In this document: positions 1 through 5,002 of the stretch, piece after piece
Position numbering within the stretch: position 1 is the stretch's first letter
Layout of the letters: each line of letters opens with the position of its first letter
Source of the DNA: an uncultured Alphaproteobacteria bacterium
Lineage (GTDB): Bacteria > Pseudomonadota > Alphaproteobacteria > Puniceispirillales > Puniceispirillaceae
Reading direction: 5' to 3'
DNA: 6,080 nucleotides
Assembly: GCA_913031555.1 (NCBI GenBank)
Contig: CAJWDO010000111.1
Span: forward strand, 1-6,080
The notes under the pieces: model-generated
Seen by the model: the letters and a program-made list of their open reading frames with translations, nothing else
What the model was told of the DNA's origin: nothing
The model's database searches: none
Translations under genes and position numbers: made by a program

Positions 1-2
1 CC

Positions 3-1124
3 CCGACAGGTGACACGCGGGTGGCGTTTTCCGCCGCCTTCGGTGATGCCGCGCCGTCGGCGGAGCATCATTTCCGCGGCTTTGATTCGCTTGGCCGCGT
101 CTATCGCTACAAGGCACCGTTGCAGGACCGGGTGATGCCCGGGCCGCGCCTTGCCGGCGTAATGGCGATGGCCGCGCCGGCCGCTCCTGTCATGATGGGT
201 CGGACAAATGGCGTGACGACGATGCTGCGCCGTTCACACGATGCCGACAGCGCCATTGGCGCCGGCGGGGTGGTCAGCTATATCGGTGCCCGCTCGCGGA
301 CCGATCTGGCGCTGGTGAACCGGCGGACCGCATCGGCGCTGTCACCCGCCGCGTTGCTGCGCCGAAGTCATGTGGTCACGCCTGTCTGGGAGGCGCTGGC
401 CCCGCAGGCGCATGACATTATCGGCGCGGAATCGGACTGGCAACTGACCCGTAACCTGCATGCCGGGATGTTTTTCTCGCGCGCCGGCATTGCCGCGGCG
501 ACCAGGCGGGGTGAGACATATTCGCTTCGTGACTATGGTGTCAGCAGCCGCCTCGGCAGCCGCCGCAACGGTATCGAGGCGCGGCTTGGCCAGCTGAAGG
601 AAAGCGGTCGCTTTCTCGGCAGCCAGCCGGAGGGCGGTTATGCGCTGGCACGGCCGACACGCTCGGACTATCTGCGGCTGCGGGCATCGCGCCAGCTGGC
701 GCCGGGGCTGTCGATTGGCGCGGAATGGCTGCGTCTTCGCGCGCGGGTGGATTTCCGGCATGACGCCTTTGTCCGCGATATGACACTGGATGCCCGCGCC
801 GCCGGGATTCATATGACCGCCACCGACCTTGCCACGGAAGACGACAGGCTGGTGCTGCATTATGGCGAGCCGCTGGCGGTGACCGGTGGGGTGATGCGCC
901 AGACTTCTGTCACCAGCTACACGTCGTCAGGTGCCTATCGGGCGACGACGCGCGATCTCGATCTGGCCGTCACGCGGCGGCATCGCATGGTGCAGATGGC
1001 TTATCAAAGGCCCCTGGCCGGACGGGTGAGCGGCTTTGCCGTCGCGGCGCATCACCGTAACTGGAGCCATCAGGGCGGCCTGACCAACAATCTGGTCATG
1101 CTTGGCCTTTCGCTCAGTCACTAG
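3..1124 (+). CDS. C-terminal part of a large surface protein, probably an S8 (subtilisin-like) serine protease; 5' end outside window
   Basis: The reading frame is open to the left edge (P-T-G-D-T-R before the first possible start, GTG at 21) and ends at TAG 1122-1124, so this is very likely the 3' end of a longer gene; about 373 residues are visible. The chain alternates short hydrophobic/polar strands with Gly turns, has no membrane helix, and contains no S8 catalytic Asp, His or Ser motif. Segments such as LGQLKESGRFLGS, SDYLRLRASRQLAPGLSIGAEW, a stretch of the type DRLVLHYGEPLAVTGG and a final AYQRPLAGRVSGFAVAAHHRN resemble, from my knowledge of the family, the beta-rich autotransporter-like C-terminal region of alphaproteobacterial S8 peptidases. 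If so, the protein is exported and this part anchors or displays it at the cell surface. The last residue is His, not the Phe/Trp usual for outer-membrane barrels. The protease assignment is inference; another surface protein with the same tail is possible. Confidence 0.5.
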   Translation, partial: PTGDTRVAFSAAFGDAAPSAEHHFRGFDSLGRVYRYKAPLQDRVMPGPRLAGVMAMAAPAAPVMMGRTNGVTTMLRRSHDADSAIGAGGVVSYIGARSRTDLALVNRRTASALSPAALLRRSHVVTPVWEALAPQAHDIIGAESDWQLTRNLHAGMFFSRAGIAAATRRGETYSLRDYGVSSRLGSRRNGIEARLGQLKESGRFLGSQPEGGYALARPTRSDYLRLRASRQLAPGLSIGAEWLRLRARVDFRHDAFVRDMTLDARAAGIHMTATDLATEDDRLVLHYGEPLAVTGGVMRQTSVTSYTSSGAYRATTRDLDLAVTRRHRMVQMAYQRPLAGRVSGFAVAAHHRNWSHQGGLTNNLVMLGLSLSH

Positions 1125-1186
1125 CATCGCCGCACCGGTGAAATCGGGCCGTGCTGAAATGTCGGCTTTGTGAAGAAGTGGTAAGG

Positions 1187-1687
1187 ATGTATACCCACGC
1201 CATGCCGATCAACCGCTCAACAACCGATCCGACCCCGCCCGATCCGACGCCGCCCGATCCGACGTCCGACGTGCCGTTCCTGACGGTGACCCGGCGTGGT
1301 CTGGCGCGGCGCTGTCCGAATTGCGGAGAAGGCGCAACGCTGACCGGCTATCTGACACAGGTGCCGGCCTGCGCCTCATGCGGCCTCGATTTCTCCGAAA
1401 TCCGCGCTGATGACGGGCCGGCCTGGGCGACGCTGATTGTCGTCGGTCACGTACTGGCACCGCTGATGGTGATAGTTGGCCGTGATGACCGGGTGCCGGT
1501 ATGGGTCGCCATTGCCCTTCTGTTGGCGGTCATGCTTGCCGGTGTGTGGTGGACACTGCCGCGTGCCAAGGGCCTTTTCATCGCCCTGATCTGGCGCACC
1601 GGCGCCACCGGCGAGGAAAGTTTCGCGCATCCGGCGACGCTGGATGACGGGGATGACCAAAATGGACGTGATCAGACACGGTCCTGA
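1187..1687 (+). CDS. DUF983 family small membrane protein with two CxxCG zinc-knuckle motifs
   Basis: This is a 166-residue protein of the DUF983 family, whose molecular function is not established. Visible in order: a Pro/Asp/Thr-rich disordered N-terminus (about 12-30), CPNCG at 43-47 and CASCG at 62-66 (a likely four-Cys metal site), the family-typical ADDGPAW at 74-80, a first membrane helix at about 79-98, a second at about 103-123, and PRAKG at 125-129 followed by a hydrophobic FIALIW segment. The tail is acidic and polar. The start is uncertain. ATG 1187 has a purine-rich GAAGAAG at 1172-1178 about 8 bases upstream; ATG 1202 would give 161 residues and GTG 1151 would give 178. The conserved domain begins only near residue 35, so all three give the same core. 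The gene lies 62 bases after the previous one, and nothing links it to the flavoprotein operon beyond shared direction. Confidence 0.85.
   Translation: MYTHAMPINRSTTDPTPPDPTPPDPTSDVPFLTVTRRGLARRCPNCGEGATLTGYLTQVPACASCGLDFSEIRADDGPAWATLIVVGHVLAPLMVIVGRDDRVPVWVAIALLLAVMLAGVWWTLPRAKGLFIALIWRTGATGEESFAHPATLDDGDDQNGRDQTRS
1226..1265 (+). repeat. 15-bp in-frame tandem repeat, about 2.7 copies, in the DUF983 N-terminus
   Basis: Units start at 1226, 1241 and 1256. The first two are GATCCGACCCCGCCC and GATCCGACGCCGCCC; the third is the truncated GATCCGACGT. The 15-bp period is in frame and encodes repeated D-P-T-P-P. It sits in the unstructured segment before the first CPNCG motif, so gain or loss of a unit would leave the conserved domain intact. 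Confidence 0.85.
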
Positions 1688-1704
1688 ACTTTCTCCCGAC
1701 GAGT

Positions 1705-1760
1705 TCTCGGCAAAAAATTCCGGCCAAAAAAATCTCGGCCAAAAAATTCCGGGCAAAACT
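1705..1760. repeat. Four imperfect copies of a ~14-bp unit, TCYCGGCCAAAAAA
   Basis: The units are 1705-1718 (TCTCGGCAAAAAAT), 1719-1732 (TCCGGCCAAAAAAA), 1733-1747 (TCTCGGCCAAAAAAT) and 1748-1760 (TCCGGGCAAAACT). Units 1 and 3 begin TCTCGG and units 2 and 4 begin TCCGG, so the array is also a 28-29-bp repeat present twice. It begins 17 bases after the DUF983 stop codon and about 95 bases before the regulator start. On the minus strand the A runs read as T runs after short GC blocks, but no minus-strand gene approaches from the right, so a terminator role is not supported. It may be an array of regulator sites, curved A-tract DNA, or simple slippage expansion. Confidence 0.75.
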
Positions 1761-1787
1761 GAAAAAGAGCATCATAAATCACCCCTG

Positions 1788-1814
1788 AATGAAAAAATGT
1801 TTGATTTTTTCATT
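1788..1814. promoter_or_regulatory. Perfect 11-bp inverted repeat with 5-bp spacer; candidate operator
   Basis: The left arm AATGAAAAAAT (1788-1798) and right arm ATTTTTTCATT (1804-1814) are exact reverse complements around the spacer GTTTG. The dyad ends 38 bases before the ATG of the XRE-cupin gene. It is too AT-rich to act as an intrinsic terminator stem, but its size and symmetry suit a dimeric helix-turn-helix protein. By inference it is an autoregulatory operator for the adjacent regulator and controls the downstream flavoprotein genes. That the dyad exists is direct observation; its function is not shown. Confidence 0.55.
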
Positions 1815-1815
1815 T

Positions 1816-1835
1816 AAAATGCGCAAGCATTTTTT
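1816..1835 (+). promoter_or_regulatory. Second dyad: 7-bp stem, GCAA loop, followed by T run; operator or weak attenuator
   Basis: AAAATGC (1816-1822) and GCATTTT (1827-1833) are perfect reverse complements separated by GCAA, which as RNA is a GNRA-type tetraloop. T bases continue to 1835. The stem has only two G-C pairs, so termination would be inefficient. The element lies directly after the 11-bp inverted repeat and only a few bases before the ribosome binding site, so it may be a second operator half or may affect leader RNA. TAAAAT at 1815-1820 resembles a -10 box, but no convincing -35 box stands at the right distance. Confidence 0.4.
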
Positions 1836-1841
1836 GGGGGG

Positions 1842-1846
1842 AGGAG
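1842..1846 (+). promoter_or_regulatory. Ribosome binding site of the XRE-cupin regulator
   Basis: AGGAG at 1842-1846, preceded by a G6 run, stands 6 bases before ATG 1853. It is the best Shine-Dalgarno match in the window and fixes the regulator start. Confidence 0.8.
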
Positions 1847-1852
1847 TTTGTC

Positions 1853-2449
1853 ATGCTGGTAAAGCTCGACAAACAGGCAGGAGTTCGCGCGCCGCTGCGC
1901 TCGACCGGGTCGATTGGCACCGATATTCGGGCGCTTCGCCGGTCACGCAACTGGACGCTGAACGATCTTGCCGCGCGGCTTGACCGTTCGGTTGGCTGGC
2001 TCTCGCAGGTTGAGCGTGGCCAGTCCGAACCGGCGCTTGCCGACATCCGCACCGTGGCGGCTCTTTTCGATTTGCCGGTCAGTTTCTTTTTCAGCCAGAG
2101 CCCTGACACGCCCGAGGCCGCCTATGTTGTGCGGTCCGAAAGCCGCCGGGCGATGAGTGATGAGGGCAAGGGGCTGGTCGAAAGCCTGCTGTCGCCCGAC
2201 CTTGGTGGCGCGTTCGAGATTGTGCATTCGGTGTTTGCCGCCGGGGCGCGCTGCCCGCAACCATTCGTGCGGCTGACCGAGGAGGCGGGCTATGTCATCG
2301 AGGGGTCGTTGACGTTGATCATCGATGGCGAGAATTTTGTTCTCAAACGGGGCGACAGTTTCCGCTTTGCCGGTGAAACGGTGTCCTGGGTGAATGAAGG
2401 CGAGGTGCCGGCGGTGTTGATCTGGGTGATTGCGCCGCCGGTTTATTGA
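1853..2449 (+). CDS. XRE-family transcriptional regulator with C-terminal cupin domain
   Basis: This 198-residue protein has the length and layout of the HTH-cupin regulators (PuuR-like architecture), which usually repress catabolic genes and respond to a small ligand bound in the cupin. The helix-turn-helix covers about 21-80: IGTDIRALRRSRNWTLNDLAARL, then SVGWLSQVERGQSEPAL with the characteristic L-S-Q-V-E-R-G-Q recognition region, then IRTVAALFDLPVSFFF. A linker (81-120) leads to a cupin fold at about 121-195 with the turn EEAGYVIEGSLTLIIDGE and a second motif GDSFRFAGETVSWVNEG. The histidines that bind metal in catalytic cupins are absent from these motifs, so the domain is probably a sensor and not an enzyme. 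The start at ATG 1853 is supported by AGGAG 6 bases upstream. Two dyads lie directly upstream and the flavoprotein gene follows after 59 bases, so autoregulation and control of that gene are likely but inferred. The ligand is unknown. Confidence 0.9.
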   Translation: MLVKLDKQAGVRAPLRSTGSIGTDIRALRRSRNWTLNDLAARLDRSVGWLSQVERGQSEPALADIRTVAALFDLPVSFFFSQSPDTPEAAYVVRSESRRAMSDEGKGLVESLLSPDLGGAFEIVHSVFAAGARCPQPFVRLTEEAGYVIEGSLTLIIDGENFVLKRGDSFRFAGETVSWVNEGEVPAVLIWVIAPPVY

Positions 2450-2474
2450 TCGGTACGGATGAAACAGGGGAATC

Positions 2475-2484
2475 GGGGCGCCCC
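2475..2484. promoter_or_regulatory. 10-bp perfect palindrome GGGGCGCCCC between regulator and first flavoprotein gene
   Basis: The palindrome stands 26 bases after the regulator stop codon and 24 bases before the chosen ATG of the flavoprotein gene. It has no loop and no following T run, so it is not a terminator. It could be a protein site or chance in GC-rich DNA; its sequence is unlike the AT-rich dyads upstream of the regulator. Confidence 0.25.
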
Positions 2485-2508
2485 ATCAAGAGGAAAGCGA
2501 GACGCATC

Positions 2509-4998
2509 ATGGACGAGCTATCTGTGAATGAGCAGATGAACAAACCCACGGGCAAGCTGCCGAGTACGGCGCGGGTTGTGGTGGTTGGTGGCGGCGCGGT
2601 CGGCGCCTCGGTTCTCTATCACCTTGCCGAGCGCGGCTGGAGCGATGTCGTGCTGCTGGAAAAGAACGAGCTGACATCGGGGTCGACCTGGCACGCCGCC
2701 GGCAATTGCCCGAACTATGTCGGGTCGTGGACGATGATGAAGATCCAGTCCTATTCGACCAGCCTCTATCGCAAGCTTGGCGATCTTGTCGATTACCCGA
2801 TGAACTATCACGTCACCGGCGCCATCCGGCTGGCACATTCACGCCAGCGCATGGAGGAGTTCCGTCATGTCGAGCGGATGGGGCGGCAAATGGGAATCGA
2901 GTTCGAGGAAATGTCCAATGCCGAGATGAAGGATATCTATCCGTTCCTCGAGACGCATGATCTCTATGGTGGCCAATGGGACTCGCTTGATGGTGATATC
3001 GACCCGGCGCAATTGACCCAGGCGTTCGCCAAGGGCGCGCGCGACATGGGCGCAAAGGTCATCCGGTTCTGTCCGGTGACCGCGGCGCGGCGCGAGAATG
3101 ATGAATGGGCGCTGACCACGCCGCAGGGAGAGATTCGCTGTGAATATGTGGTCAATGCCACCGGCTACCGTGCCAATGAGGTGGGCCGGATGTTTGGCCG
3201 TGACGTGCCCTGTATTTCGCTGGCGCACCAGTATCTGGTGACCGAGGGCATTCCCGAGTTGGCAGAGCGGGACAGGAAGCTGCCACTGCTTCGCGACCCG
3301 GACAGCTCCTACTATCTTCGTCAGGAAAAGGACGGGCTTCTTCTGGGACCGTATGAAAAGGGGTGCCGCGCGCACTGGACCGACGCCTCCGACCCGATGC
3401 CGGAGGATTTCTCCTTCCAGCTCTATTCCGACGATCTGGAACGTCTTGAATGGTATATCGAGGATGCCTGCGCCCGGGTGCCGCTGCTTGGCACCGCCGG
3501 CATCACCCGCGTGGTCAATGGTCCAATCCCGTACGCGCCTGACGGGCTGCCGCTGATTGGCCAGATGCCGGGCGTGCCGAACGCATTCGAGGCCTGCGTC
3601 TTCACCTTTGGCATCGTGCAGGCAGGCGGTGCAGGCAAACTGCTGTCCGAGATCATCATCGAGGGCGAATCCGAGACCGACAGCTGGGCCGTCGATCCGC
3701 GCCGGTTCACCGACCATGTGACGCATGACTATGCGAAGGCCAAGGCGATTGAGACCTACAGCCATGAATATGCCATGCATTTTCCGCAGATTCAGTGGCC
3801 GGCCGGACGCGGTGCCAAGACATCACCGCTTTATGACAAGCTGGCTGCTGCCGGTGCAGCCTTCGGATCATATGGCGGCTGGGAACGTGCTGACTGGTTC
3901 CCCCGCGATGGCGAACAAGCGCTGCCAGCCAACAGTTATGACCGACAGCACTGGTTTGACACGGTTGGCGCCGAATGCCGGCATGTCGCCGAACATGCAG
4001 GTGTTCTGGAGCTGACAGGTTTTACACGCTTTATGGTCAAGGGGCCAGGGGCCGCGGACTGGCTGCGCGGACTGATCACTGGCGGTCTGCCAAAGGTTGG
4101 GCGTATCGGTCTTGTCTATTTTGCATCTGGACAGGGCAAGGTGCTGACTGAAATGACCGCCACGCGCCTTGGCGATGATGAATTCCTGCTGATGACAGGT
4201 GCCGGTGCCTATTGGCATGACCGTGATCTGTTGACCTTCCGTCTGCCTGTCGACGGGTCGATCAGCATCAGCGATGTGACAGCCGAAATGGCCACATTGC
4301 TGGTGACTGGTCCAAAAGCACCTGCGCTGATGGCCGATCTGACCGGCGCGGCGATGGATCATGACAGCTTTCCCTGGTTGACCTATCGGCGGATGCAGAT
4401 TGCCGGTTTTGATGTAACCGCCATTCGCGTGTCATTCGCCGGCGAAGCGGGATGGGAGCTGCATTGCGATATGGATGATGTGGCCCGCCTCTATGATGCT
4501 GTCTGGGCGGCTGGCGAGGCACACCAGATTGCCAATTTCGGCATGCTGGCTCTGGATTCCATGCGGCTGGAAAAGGGCTATCGCTCGTGGAAGGCGGACC
4601 TGACATCAGACTATTCAATGCTGGAAAGCGGGCTGGCGCGCTGGGTCAATCTCGGCAAGGCAGATTTTGTTGGCAAGGCGGCGCTGGCGTCTGAACTTCA
4701 GGCTGGACCAAAACATGGATTTGTCACGCTGACCATCGACGATCCGGCAGATGGCGAGCCCTTTGGCGAGGCGGTGTATCTGAGCACTGTTCTGGTTGAT
4801 GGCAATGCTGCCGGGCTGGTTGTTTCGGCCGGTTATGGTCATCGCACCGGACATTCCATCGCCATGGCCGTTGTTGACAGCGGTGTGCTGGCACAGGGCG
4901 GCCAGTTCAGTGTCGATGTTCTGGGGCGTGAACGCCGTGCCAATCTGGTGGCCGGTGATGTGCTCTATGACCCGCAGAACGAGCGGGTGAAGGTGTAG
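2509..4998 (+). CDS. FAD-dependent oxidoreductase with GcvT domain, dimethylglycine/sarcosine dehydrogenase family
   Basis: An 829-residue flavoprotein, the normal length for this family, which oxidatively removes N-methyl groups and transfers the one-carbon unit to tetrahydrofolate. Order: Rossmann FAD site VVVVGGGAVGAS (23-34) with acidic E51; SGSTWHAAG (57-65), whose H62 aligns with the histidine that binds FAD covalently in dimethylglycine dehydrogenases; SLAHQY with H240 and SYYLRQ with Y268, matching the His/Tyr active-site pair I recall from Arthrobacter dimethylglycine oxidase (His225/Tyr259); C-terminal FAD motif around 335-351; FAO_M-type linker at about 397-452; GcvT domain at about 455-725 with GEAGWELH (645-652) and LDSMRLEKG (682-690); and GcvT C-terminal barrel at about 735-825. 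No signal peptide, so probably cytoplasmic. E548 stands where T-protein has a catalytic Asp. ATG 2509 has AGAGGA 14 bases upstream, a long spacing. ATG 2536 is possible, and TTG 2446, overlapping the regulator stop, is less likely. The substrate is undetermined. Confidence 0.88.
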   Translation: MDELSVNEQMNKPTGKLPSTARVVVVGGGAVGASVLYHLAERGWSDVVLLEKNELTSGSTWHAAGNCPNYVGSWTMMKIQSYSTSLYRKLGDLVDYPMNYHVTGAIRLAHSRQRMEEFRHVERMGRQMGIEFEEMSNAEMKDIYPFLETHDLYGGQWDSLDGDIDPAQLTQAFAKGARDMGAKVIRFCPVTAARRENDEWALTTPQGEIRCEYVVNATGYRANEVGRMFGRDVPCISLAHQYLVTEGIPELAERDRKLPLLRDPDSSYYLRQEKDGLLLGPYEKGCRAHWTDASDPMPEDFSFQLYSDDLERLEWYIEDACARVPLLGTAGITRVVNGPIPYAPDGLPLIGQMPGVPNAFEACVFTFGIVQAGGAGKLLSEIIIEGESETDSWAVDPRRFTDHVTHDYAKAKAIETYSHEYAMHFPQIQWPAGRGAKTSPLYDKLAAAGAAFGSYGGWERADWFPRDGEQALPANSYDRQHWFDTVGAECRHVAEHAGVLELTGFTRFMVKGPGAADWLRGLITGGLPKVGRIGLVYFASGQGKVLTEMTATRLGDDEFLLMTGAGAYWHDRDLLTFRLPVDGSISISDVTAEMATLLVTGPKAPALMADLTGAAMDHDSFPWLTYRRMQIAGFDVTAIRVSFAGEAGWELHCDMDDVARLYDAVWAAGEAHQIANFGMLALDSMRLEKGYRSWKADLTSDYSMLESGLARWVNLGKADFVGKAALASELQAGPKHGFVTLTIDDPADGEPFGEAVYLSTVLVDGNAAGLVVSAGYGHRTGHSIAMAVVDSGVLAQGGQFSVDVLGRERRANLVAGDVLYDPQNERVKV

Positions 4999-5002
4999 GA
5001 TC

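Noticed and set aside
1133..1140. Palindrome CACCGGTG after the first gene, considered as a terminator
   Set aside because: No loop and no T run follow it, so it does not meet the pattern of an intrinsic terminator.
1696..1710. Short hairpin CCGA...TCGG after the DUF983 stop codon, considered as a terminator
   Set aside because: The stem is only 4 bp and is followed on the + strand by an A run and not a T run.
1376..1775. Minus-strand frames running through the A-rich repeat array (translating to repeated F-F-x-E-F or F-L-A-E-I type segments)
   Set aside because: The apparent peptide repeats are only the reverse translation of the 14-bp DNA repeat and continue antisense into the DUF983 gene; no ribosome binding site is apparent.
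1801..1829. TTGATT at 1801-1806 as a -35 box
   Set aside because: At 16-18 bases downstream there is no -10-like hexamer, and TAAAAT at 1815-1820 is too close. No promoter could be fixed with confidence.
1789..1983. 64-codon + strand frame starting at 1789
   Set aside because: It starts inside the inverted repeat and overlaps the regulator in another frame; the regulator has the strong ribosome binding site and a clear domain.
2839..3780. Long open frame (313 codons) on the minus strand inside the first flavoprotein gene
   Set aside because: It lies wholly antisense to a well-supported flavoprotein, its translation is rich in His/Arg/Gly with no recognisable domain, and long antisense frames are common in GC-rich genes.
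3950..4998. Impression of lower GC in the 3' half of the first flavoprotein gene, as if the GcvT part had a separate origin
   Set aside because: Hand counts of several 60-base lines overlapped between halves (29-43 G+C per 60 in the 5' half, 33-37 in the 3' half), and the domain fusion is normal for the family.
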